Of a stretch of 64,000 bases of DNA, positions 9,023-18,405 are shown piece after piece. The DNA is taken from NCBI GenBank assembly GCA_949358305.1, contig OX442319.1, positions 12,648,001-12,712,000 of the forward strand. Direction: 5' to 3'. Numbering within the stretch: the stretch's first letter is position 1; the number at the start of each line of letters is the position of its first letter. This stretch comes from Strigamia acuminata. Its lineage: Eukaryota; Arthropoda; Chilopoda; Geophilomorpha; Linotaeniidae. Both the position numbers and the translations under genes were made by a program. Below the pieces are notes generated by a model. The model ran no database searches. It saw nothing but the letters and a program-made list of their open reading frames with translations, and was not told the origin of the DNA.

Positions 9023-11817
9023 TTATGATTCGTCCATGGTCTGAGTTCGCTCAGGCGTCAACGGGCGCATCATATCCGTGGTGTCGTCCCTCGGGTTGGA
9101 CCGCTCGTTAACCGTACACAGGTCGCGACCTGCGTTTGGTCCGGAGACCATTCCAGGGTTGACATGAAGCCAAACCTGGATGATTCTTGCCGAGTTCGCT
9201 CGGTTGAAGAATCCTAGCGCCGCGAACTCGATTGGATCCTCTGGCGCTAATCGTGCTCTCAGGAGTCGATCATGGAGCACCGATGGTGGGCTTAACACCC
9301 GGATGTGGTCCTCGAGCCACATAAACACCTGCCTCGACAACTTGTGGTTGTTGCTAAGCAGTGTTCGCGTATCCGGCGTCAAATAGAAGTGCGGATACAG
9401 GCGCATTAGGGTCTTGAAAGCCGACTCTTTTTTCAGCGGCTTGACCTTCGTCTCCGGCTTGGCTGGCGGCGGCGGCGGACGTGAGTCTTCCGTCGTGGCA
9501 TCGTCAAACTGGCACTGCGGGCCCAAGAAAACCAACGCGGGTGCGGAGGTTGACGAGGGTGTGACGCCTCGTCCCGGTGCTCGACCCACACCGGGGAGCT
9601 GACGGGTTTCGACTACCCGTTGAACTCCGGCTGGAGTTTGAGAACTTCCGGCGTTCTCTGGCCAAAATGAACATCCAGCGCCCTCTTGGGCCGACTGGAA
9701 AACAGCCAGTGACGCAGCTGCTGTGGCGCTTGTAACTGGAAGCGGTGGTCTTCCGGTCATTCGCGCCGTGGCCTTCGCAAAGGACCACTCGGTTCGCAAC
9801 CGAACGGCGGCCTCTTCTTCGGTCTCACCGTTTGCTACGACTTGCTTTATTAGCTCGGCTAAGATCGTAGGCGGGTCGAGCCTGAGGTGGTACCACAGCT
9901 CGACTTTCTTCTCCGACAGGCCCATCGGCGCGGTCCAAAGGTACGTTATGGCCGCTAACGCCTGTCCTGGCGAAGGAAGAACACCAGGGTACAACACCCT
10001 AGTCATCCCCGGAATTAGCTGACGCTGAAAATCCATCAGACGGGGATCATCAATGGTATTGATGTCGGAGACTTCTAGCCTTTCAGCTAGTCTCTGCCAG
10101 TCCTTCTGCGACTCGGCGATCTGGGCGCTTTGGTATGCGTCCAGCTTCTGGAGCACTTCCTGCTGTGCTCTAATGGGTTGCTGCTCGTAGCAGGTCCATT
10201 GTGGGCCGAATGACTCACTAAAAAATGGCCGGAGTTGCAGGTTGCTAACTCCAGCCGGCAAGCGGGAAACATATCCTTGTTCGGGCAAGCGGCTAGCATG
10301 TCCAGGTACTGGCACGCTACAGTCGGGAGAAATATCACCGACAACACGTCTCATGGCGTATGGAGTAGCCGAGTTGTCCACTTTGAACGTGGAGGCGGTT
10401 CGGCTACTTCGGGCGGACTTAATTGTGGAGTCCGATTCAAAACTCAGCGAAGACGACGAGCCAAACGACTCTGGTGTCCGTCCTCGTCGCGACTGCGGGC
10501 GTGATGGCTGCGCGTCAGTCGAATATGGGCGTGATCGCTTCTGACGTTCCTCTCGATCGCGGCTTGATTCGCGGAACATCGGTCGGACTGGAACCGGCGG
10601 AGGGAGTTGCCCCACCCTCAAATCCTCGTCTTGCGGCGGAGGATTGATGGCCGCTGGGGCCGGAATTTCATCTTCTTGATAAAAAGGGAGAGCGCAACGC
10701 GCTTGCTCCTCTGCCTCGTGTTCTCGAGCCAGTTGTCGATTTTCGTCGACGCGAAGCTGCACCGCGGCAGCTCTGAGTGCTTTGGACGGGAAAAATCCCG
10801 GAAAATCGTTAAAACACCCGGCGAGCGCCAACTGGTGGAGCTCGGTTTGTGTGACGGGAAGTTGTGGGTTCCCGTCACGAACGGATTTGCGATACCGTTT
10901 AACGACTTCGCGTTGTGTCGTCTTGAGGTTCTTCCTCAATTGGGTTAGAGCACCGTAATTAATTCCGGTACTCTTTAGCGCTCTTCTGCGCTCGTGACGC
11001 TCTCGTGGCGTCACTGGCCACTGGTTGTGCAGCAACTCTGCTGCAAGCGGTCCTGGGGGGCTCTCGTCGAGCGTCCACTCGATTTCGTCGACACCGTCCA
11101 CGTGAAGGCGCTCGATGAATCTTCCTTTTGCACCAAATCCTTGCAGCGCTGATCTGCTGAAGTCGTGGCGCAACTTCCACCAGGTATTGTTTGCCGTCTT
11201 CAGTCTTCTGATTTTTTCGGGCAATGCCGCTCGAAAAATCAGCGGGTGCTGGGTCGGCACATGATCGGGGAGCGCAAACGGCGTCTCTCGATCCCTCTCG
11301 ATCTATATTTGAAAAAATAAATAAATAAATTAGTTTATTTAAAAATAAACAAATAATTTCTTATTTGAAATATTTTTTTAAGCTTAGCGCTTGTGGCCGT
11401 GAGCCACTAAGGGATGTTGGTTGTCATGGCAACTCCCTTCGCACATGCTTGAAGCACGTGACTTTTATAGCCGCCATTTTTATTTTTTAGCGGCTTGTGT
11501 TTGAAGTCAGGAAAAGTGAAATTACTCAATTTTTCTGACTGAAACACCAAGTGAAAATTATTTTAATAATTTACCCTCTGTTGTAACGATAATTGGACAT
11601 CGTTACCGGCTCCTTCCATCGGCGTTTCTTCGTCCGCATGGAGGTTGACTTCGTCGTCTGCCATTCGTTTTCTTTTTCGCGTCGAAAAAGAAATTCTTTC
11701 GGCTAGAAAGAAGTAATAAACTATATTAAATATATTTATCGAATTTTTCTTTCAGAAAAATAACTTACAGTTTGCTGAATCAATAAAAACTGTCGTGTGG
11801 TATCGGAGTCGATGCAT
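9023..11817 (-). CDS. ORF3: spliced extra ORF in the env position, function unknown
   Basis: Downstream of pol on the element's sense strand. A 745-codon frame (11260-9023) has no ATG at its start, but it extends in frame to an acceptor at 11302. Upstream exons fit in matching phases: 11702-11575 (128 nt, with a basic TRKRKR patch followed by an acidic MADDEVNLH segment) and 11817-11769 (starting at the first ATG after a stop), with introns of 66 bp (11703-11768) and 272 bp (11303-11574). The predicted product is about 818 residues, Arg/Pro/Gln-rich in the middle, with helical segments near the C-terminus. No signal peptide, fusion peptide or membrane anchor is visible, so it does not look like an envelope protein. 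A nuclear or nucleic-acid-binding role is only suggested by the basic patch. Confidence 0.6.
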
Positions 11818-11886
11818 CCACTTTGAAACTTATCGGAAAAGTGGCTAAGTTCGTTGATTGGAGAAACGAACTTGTTTCGGTGACAC

Positions 11887-11955
11887 CGAATGACGTCACA
11901 AATTATAACGCATTGTGAACGTTGTCATTTGAGTGTGAACTACGAATGACGTCAC
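11887..11955. promoter_or_regulatory. Paired CRE-like TGACGTCA sites upstream of ORF3
   Basis: The sequence CGAATGACGTCAC occurs twice in the same orientation (11887-11899 and 11943-11955), between the pol stop and the first ORF3 exon. TGACGTCA is the palindromic CRE/ATF site. The pair could act as an internal promoter for ORF3; this is inference. Confidence 0.4.
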
Positions 11956-12006
11956 GGGATTGCTCTCTCGGATCTTTTGGGTAAACCCAAAAGGTGAAAG
12001 ACAACA

Positions 12007-15000
12007 CTATGTCTTGGCTCGCGGAACGCGAGATCTCAAGTTGTACTTTGACTTTCGCGAAGTACAATCCAACTTGTTTAGATTGTCATCAGCATCGTCT
12101 CCAATGTCAGATGAGTTATATACTTCATTGTTTGAAATTTTCTCTTTTTCTAAAAACATTTCCTTTTCTAGATTTTCATCAAGAGAAACATTTTCAAGTC
12201 GCTGGTTTATTTCATCGACTTCGTTATTTTTGAGTTTCGATTTTTTACTCGATTCCGTGTTTTCGACAGGAATTTTGGATAATTTAGCATCATCCAAGGT
12301 ATTAACAATATTTTTTGTTTTTTGACCCACTTCCTCCCCTTCCAGCCAAATTTCTTGGTTGAAAACGGGAAAGTACGGCATTAATTCAGTGCCGTGAACA
12401 GCTGGATAAATTTTATTATCACTCAGCCGTCGAAGTTGAAAGGCGCCTCCTTGTAACCTTTTGATAATTACATAAGGCCCATTCCTTTTCGGTGAAATGC
12501 CTGCTGCTATTCCTTTAGCGGCATTTGAGAGAATATGAGACTCTCGCCAGACTAAATCATTTTGTCTGAAGTTGTCGAATTTCTTATCTGATTTTTCAGC
12601 TTCGACACGGCGTCTCAAATCTAAGACGTGAGACATCATATGCTGATACGTCTCTGCAATTATTGTTTCTAATTTCTGAACATATAAATGCGGATTTTTT
12701 GGATCAATGACTAAAATTCCTTCCGGAATTCTTGGATCCCAAGGAATTCTTAATTCTCGGAAAAAATTTAAGAAAGCAGGAGAATAATCTCTGCCTCTTG
12801 TTACAGTTGTTCTCAAACTGAATGCAAATTCGCGTAGATACTCATCCCATTGGTCATGAATATCTAAATAAATCGAAACTAAATATTTAATATCTCGATT
12901 GGTTCTCTCCACAGGATTGCTTTGTGGATGATAAATCGATGTCGGTGTTCGCGACATGTCGAATTTTTTGCAAAATTCTTTATAGACCTGTGATCGAAAT
13001 TGTGGTCCATTATCACTTATGATTTGTCTCGGAAATCCGAAAGTCATTGATAAGTGATAAATTGTGTTGGCAACTTTTATTGCCGTTGGATTACACATTG
13101 GAAATAATTCGGGCCAATGTGTAGCGACATCTACGATGACGCAAATGTGGGTATTGTTTTTTCTGGTTCTTGGTTTGGGACCAGACAAATCCACACTGAG
13201 GCAGTCAAATGGTCCAAATGGTCCAATTTGAGCGCCTTCAATTTCGGTCTTTGATCTCGGCTTACATGCCTGACATCCTTGACAATGTTGAATAAAACGT
13301 GTAATATCACGTTTCATACCTTTCCAGGTATAAACTCTTCGAGTTCGGTACATTGTCCTCGCAATGCCTGGGTGGCCGGACAGTGGATGTCCGTGCATCA
13401 ACCAAATGATTTTATAAATCAATTTTCTTGGCACAACAACTTTAAGTGCCCTACCATCCTCTCCCAATTCATCGGTGGAGGTAGGATGATAATGGAGTAG
13501 CATATCTTCTTCAATGAGATAAGTACTCGCGTGTCTTTCAAAGTTTCTTCTTTGAAGACGAGTTACTATGTAACTTGGATATTGCTTGTTTAGCAAGTAA
13601 TTGCGAATATGTTGGCAAAATTCGTCTGCTTTTTGCGCTGCAATAATGTCATCTCTCGTTGGAGGATCACATTCTAATTGCTTCGCAATTTTAGCTGCAA
13701 ATGCTTTAATTAAAACATTTGTTGTTGGCAGCTCGAATTTTTTAGCCATCATAGCTCTTAATTCGACGTCAGGGGTTCCTGACGGATCATGCATGTTAAT
13801 ACAAAAATTAATTAATGCTTGATCGTCGTCATTAACTATTATTGACTTGGGTAATTCGTTCAATTTTCCCATTTGCCAACTTCGGCAAGGAGATGGACAA
13901 TATGATAATAAATCATCATTATCGCCATCGTCTTCTGGTTCGTCAGGTGCGCTGACAGGTGCACGTGACAATGCGTCTGCTATTACATTTAGCGGACCTT
14001 TGACGTATTGTATTTCGAACGAATACGCCATCAGCTCCATTTGCCAACGAGCTAATCTGCCCGACGGGTCAGATAACGACATCAACCACTTAAGTGCTTG
14101 GTGATCCGTTTGTACAGTGAATGTAGTGTACTCTAAGTATGGGCGAAATTTGCGTAATCCCCATACTACTGCGAGACATTCTAATTCTGTCACAGTATAA
14201 TTCTTTTCAGCGGGTTGCAAGCTTCTGCTTGCATACACGCATGGCATTTCGACTTCTTGGCCATCCACATTTTTCTTTTGTGTAAGGGCTGCACCCAACC
14301 CTTGTTTACTGGCGTCAGTATGAACAATAAATGGCATGTACAAGTCAGGCATCTTCATTGTTTCAGCATTCGTAAGCAGGTCTTTTATTGCGTCGAATGC
14401 TGCTTGATGATGCAGTTCCCAATCGAACTCCGCATCTTTCTTCAAGAGTGGCCTTAGTGGTTCTGCCACTGTGGCCAAATTCTTGATTAGGCGGTGAAAG
14501 AAATTCACCATGCCTAGAAATCTTTGTAATTCCTTAAGATTGGTAGGAGCAGGAAATTGCGTAATTGCAGCGACTTTTTTAGGGTCTACTGCAAGTCCTT
14601 CTACTCCTACTTTGTAGCCTAGAAAAATTAATTCCTTTCTACAGAGATGCGTCTTGCCAGGGTGCGCATGTAAATTAGCTTCTGCCAATTTTTTAAACAC
14701 TATATCTAAATGTTTAATGTGTTCTTCGAACGATTTGGATACAACAATTATGTCATCCAAATATGCCCATGCAAATTTTCTGTAAACGTCACCCAAAACC
14801 TTTTCCATCAATTCTTGGAAAGTAGTTGGTGCGTTTACTAATCCGAAAGGCATGACTAAAAACATTAGTCTTCCCATTGGGCTCCAGAAGGCAGTTTTTT
14901 CTCTGTCTTCAGGTCGCAATTCTATCTGCCAATATCCCTTGGTCAGATCTATAGTACTGACCCATTCGAATTCTCCGATTTCTCGCAGAATTTCCTCAAT

Positions 15001-15100
15001 TGTTGGCATTTGAGGTGGGTTGTACTTAGTATGTGTATTGATGGGGCGAAAATCAATGCACAAGCGTGGGTCGTTTCCTGGTCGCATGACTAGGACTGGC
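12007..15100 (-). CDS. pol: Pol: reverse transcriptase, RNase H and integrase (upstream part separated)
   Basis: Open frame 15087-12007 (1026 codons). RT core motifs are present with the YLDD catalytic box at about residues 109-112. The tether/RNase H domain starts at the VHTDAS motif (about 258). The integrase has a zinc-binding HHCC region (HPLSGHP ... CQGCQAC), the first catalytic Asp region (VDLSG), ISDNGPQF and the Glu in NPVERTNRD. A charged tail follows and lacks a recognisable chromodomain. The frame does not start with a natural initiator: its N-terminal RT residues lie in 17240-18372, across a nested insertion. It copies element RNA and integrates the cDNA. Confidence 0.93.
15082..15100. 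repeat. 19-bp duplication flanking the nested fragment, left
   Basis: TCGCATGACTAGGACTGGC occurs here and at 17221-17239. Its last 9 bp (AGGACTGGC) also occur in the inserted element's own sequence (about 10101-10109 on the minus strand), so the left junction lies in microhomology. Confidence 0.92.
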
Positions 15101-16173
15101 AGAGACTAGCTGAAAGGCTAGAAGTCTCCGACATCAATACCATTGATGATCCCCGTCTGATGGATTTTCAGCGTCAGCTAATTCCGGGGATGACTAGGGT
15201 GTTGTACCCTGGTGTTCTTCCTTCGCCAGGACAGGCGTTAGCGGCCATAACGTACCTTTGGACCGCGCCGATGGGCCTGTCGGAGAAGAAAGTCGAGCTG
15301 TGGTACCACCTCAGGCTCGACCCGCCTACGATCTTAGCCGAGCTAATAAAGCAAGTCGTAGCAAACGGTGAGACCGAAGAAGAGGCCGCCGTTCGGTTGC
15401 GAACCGAGTGGTCCTTTGCGAAGGCCACGGCGCGAATGACCGGAAGACCACCGCTTCCAGTTACAAGCGCCACAGCAGCTGCGTCACTGGCTGTTTTCCA
15501 GTCGGCCCAAGAGGGCGCTGGATGTTCATTTTGGCCAGAGAACGCCGGAAGTTCTCAAACTCCAGCCGGAGTTCAACGGGTAGTCGAAACCCGTCAGCTC
15601 CCCGGTGTGGGTCGAGCACCGGGACGAGGCGTCACACCCTCGTCAACCTCCGCACCCGCGTTGGTTTTCTTGGGCCCGCAGTGCCAGTTTGACGATGCCA
15701 CGACGGAAGACTCACGTCCGCCGCCGCCGCCAGCCAAGCCGGAGACGAAGGTCAAGCCGCTGAAAAAAGAGTCGGCTTTCAAGACCCTAATGCGCCTGTA
15801 TCCGCACTTCTATTTGACGCCGGATACGCGAACACTGCTTAGCAACAACCACAAGTTGTCGAGGCAGGTGTTTATGTGGCTCGAGGACCACATCCGGGTG
15901 TTAAGCCCACCATCGGTGCTCCATGATCGACTCCTGAGAGCACGATTAGCGCCAGAGGATCCAATCGAGTTCGCGGCGCTAGGATTCTTCAACCGAGCGA
16001 ACTCGGCAAGAATCATCCAGGTTTGGCTTCATGTCAACCCTGGAATGGTCTCCGGACCAAACGCAGGTCGCGACCTGTGTACGGTTAACGAGCGGTCCAA
16101 CCCGAGGGACGACACCACGGATATGATGCGCCCGTTGACGCCTGAGCGAACTCAGACCATGGACGAATCATAA
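15101..16173 (+). pseudogene. Truncated ORF3 copy within the nested fragment
   Basis: The C-terminal part of ORF3 (337 codons from the first in-frame Met at 15160) is identical in translation to the end of the host element's ORF3, and nearly identical in DNA. It lacks the upstream exons and starts at the junction. With 9023-10110 it forms a long inverted repeat. Confidence 0.9.
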
Positions 16174-16225
16174 ATTGGTTCGTTCATTTTCTCTCCATGT
16201 AAGATTCGTCTTAAATGGGGGGATG

Positions 16226-17184
16226 TGTGGTGATCTCAAAATATTCACCAACTTAGAAGATTAAATTAATTATCTTCTAATTAATTTGACTGTGGCACAC
16301 GCCAAGTCAGATCATGTGACCGAGGGGAGAAATCCTCTCTAGGCACATATCACCCCAGGTTGTCCGGGGTGAAAACGGTTATTAGCCGTTATGGTGCAAT
16401 ATGGTGTAATAACCACTAGTTGCACCCATTTGAGCTAAGTGCGCAGGTTTTCTGCGCAATATTGAAGCGTGCTGGGCTCGCGTCTTGGCTCAAATCGGGA
16501 CTCTGAAAAATACAACAACAACCTCAACATCACTGCTTTTGCTCCTGAAAGAAAAGTATTGATAGAGGACCGTTGTAACTCAGTTTCACCTGCTATCTTT
16601 GTGTATCAAACGCACAAAGCCAGCAATCCTGCTTGAATTAGCCGTCGCTAATTCCAGCAATCGAGAAGAGAAGATTCCCGACGATCGTGAACCATCGCCG
16701 TCGCTGTTGCGCGAACGACAGCCACCGCCATCGTACGAAAGCCGGACGCCTACAGCCGTCAACCACCGCCGCCGAGCCGTCGCACGAGCCGTAGAAGGAG
16801 CCCACGAGAACCATCGTCTTCGACCATCGTTCGTGAGTTCGTAGAACGAAGACAATTTGCCTTCGCCTAACAACTTCAAGTTGTTTAAGCGCCATTTCTG
16901 ACGCTTTGTAGCTTGCAACAGTCGTTGCAAGCCCTTCCTTTGTTTCATTGTTTCCCGCTCATTTTATTCTGTGATATTCATAATCATAATTAGTATATAT
17001 TGTAATTTATCGAATAAAACATTTGTGTGATTTTTATTACCATAATAAACTGTCTTTTTATTCCTATTTCCGTAAACTTAACCCTAGACAAGTTTCGGCC
17101 GCGATATAAGTCTTGTAAAGCATTCACCTGCGGTTTCTGCTTAATTTATTAGAAATTAAGTGGATAAAAACCCGGATCGCAGCA
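16226..17184 (+). repeat. LTR of the nested fragment (959 bp)
   Basis: TG...CA termini, directly preceded by a polypurine tract and followed by CG and the primer-site sequence. Compared with the 962-bp LTRs of the host element, the visible changes fall mainly in hairpin loops, for example within 16597-16619 and 16635-16654. Confidence 0.92.
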
Positions 17185-17186
17185 CG

Positions 17187-17225
17187 TGGGGGCCCGTCCG
17201 GGATTTGAACCCGGGACCTCTCGCA
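17187..17225 (+). other. Primer-binding site extended into 39 nt of tRNA-Pro complement
   Basis: The first 18 nt (TGGGGGCCCGTCCGGGAT) equal the element's primer site. The next 21 nt continue as the complement of a tRNA-Pro T-arm, variable loop and 3' anticodon stem (GGTTCAAATCC on the opposite strand). Counting from CCA, the match covers tRNA positions 76 to 38. The last five bases (TCGCA) are also present in the target. No complete tRNA gene is present. Confidence 0.88.
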
Positions 17226-17239
17226 TGACTAGGACTGGC
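17221..17239. repeat. 19-bp duplication flanking the nested fragment, right
   Basis: Second copy of the sequence at 15082-15100. Pol sequence resumes beyond it. Confidence 0.92.
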
Positions 17240-18372
17240 CGCATTCCGTAATCGCCTTCAGCTTTGACGACTACGCCTTTGTCAATCATGTCTTGACAAA
17301 GTTGTCTGATTATTTCCCTTTTTTGAGGGTTTATGCTCTTAAAGGGGACACGGATGGGTTTCTCCGTGTCAAGCTCAATTTTGTGCTTAACCAGGTGTGT
17401 TTTACCTGGATCTTTAGAAATAATCCTTTTATGTTTGGATAACATCTTTTCTAATAATTTGGATTGCTCCAAATTTAAGTTAGCTTCTTCGACTAACTTT
17501 TGGATGAAATTCTCTTCATCAATTTTGCCTTGAGTTACACTTGCAGCGTAAGCTTTTGCAAAGGTCATAAATGAGGAATCGGGTTCCTCTATTTTCTCCA
17601 AATAACGATCCAGCAACGCTTGTGGAATGTAGGGTAAATCTGCATCCATAGGTTGCGTGAAATTCCAAGACATCGTCTGTGGATTAGGTTGGATTTTTAA
17701 TTTATTCATAAAATCGCAACCCAATAGTACCATTGGATACTTATTTGGTATTACGATGAACGGATGACGTAACGTGCCATGTGTCCATCGAAATGAAAGA
17801 TGGATGGTTCCATCTGGAGTGACTTCTTCACTTGCCGTCGTAACTCTGACACCAGGTCCGATAGGTCGTAGATATTTTTCTAGACCTAGTTGATTAATAA
17901 CTGAAGTGGCTAGGAAGCTTTTATTTGCTCCTGAGTCCAACATTCCGGTTATTACACCTTTTAACGTTTCTAACTTTAACGTCGGAAGGTCTTGGCTGTT
18001 TGGTATTCCAGCCACTTTGCACTCAAACTTGCGCAATTTATGAGGAACTGTAATTGGAGGCTCCAAAGGCAATTCATCTAATAACTCATTGGTATCAAGA
18101 GTTGTAGCTGCAAATAACTTAATGCACTCCTCAATTCCAGGTGTCTCTGGAACTGAGCTTGGTCTATCGTCTTTAACTTCGACTTTATCTTGAATATTGG
18201 AAGTGTCTTCTTCAGTCGGGGTTTCGCCGACAATCTCCTTTTTTACATCAAGAGATCCTTTTTCTTTTAGTTCTGTTTGACGAATTAATTCATCAATAAC
18301 TTCTCCAACATCTTCCATTATCTTCAGATTTTCATTCTCTGATTCCGATTTCGGAGGTGACGCAGCGTCCAC
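17240..18372 (-). CDS. pol: Protease and N-terminal reverse transcriptase part of Pol, truncated by insertion
   Basis: Acidic N-terminal region, then an aspartic protease with the DSGA active site (about residue 145 from the Met at 18372; flanking GMLDSGANKSF) and the start of RT. The natural pol frame begins by -1 frameshifting at the end of gag rather than at this Met. The frame runs on into the nested fragment and stops at 17149, with tail residues derived from tRNA and LTR sequence. The protease would cleave Gag and Pol. This copy cannot make full-length Pol. Confidence 0.85.
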
Positions 18373-18405
18373 TAGACCTGATGGATCTGCGTCTACAAGT
18401 TTTTT
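18359..18405 (-). promoter_or_regulatory. -1 programmed ribosomal frameshift signal at the gag-pro junction
   Basis: The heptamer A_AAA_AAC (18405-18399) lies in the gag frame two codons before the gag stop TAG (18395-18393). The pro frame is exactly -1. A 5-nt spacer is followed by a perfect 7-bp stem GACGCAG/CTGCGTC (18393-18387 with 18365-18359, 21-nt loop). This is the classic slippery-site plus stem-loop arrangement. Confidence 0.88.

Larger units (their letters stand above)
15101..17220 (+). mobile_element. Nested inverted fragment of a sister element, ending in tRNA-Pro sequence
   Basis: In plus orientation it contains the 3' part of ORF3, polypurine tract, a whole LTR (16226-17184) and the primer site with further tRNA complement. 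It interrupts pol. The LTR differs from the host element's LTRs, so it came from another copy. It lacks the normal second LTR and 4-bp TSD, so it did not enter by regular integration. Confidence 0.9.

Noticed and set aside
9023-11302. ORF3 as an envelope glycoprotein
   Set aside because: No signal peptide, hydrophobic fusion segment, membrane anchor or Cys pattern seen.
17181-17225. tRNA-Pro gene
   Set aside because: Only 39 nt of the 3' half are present, in antisense after an LTR; no 5' half, so it is cDNA of a primer.
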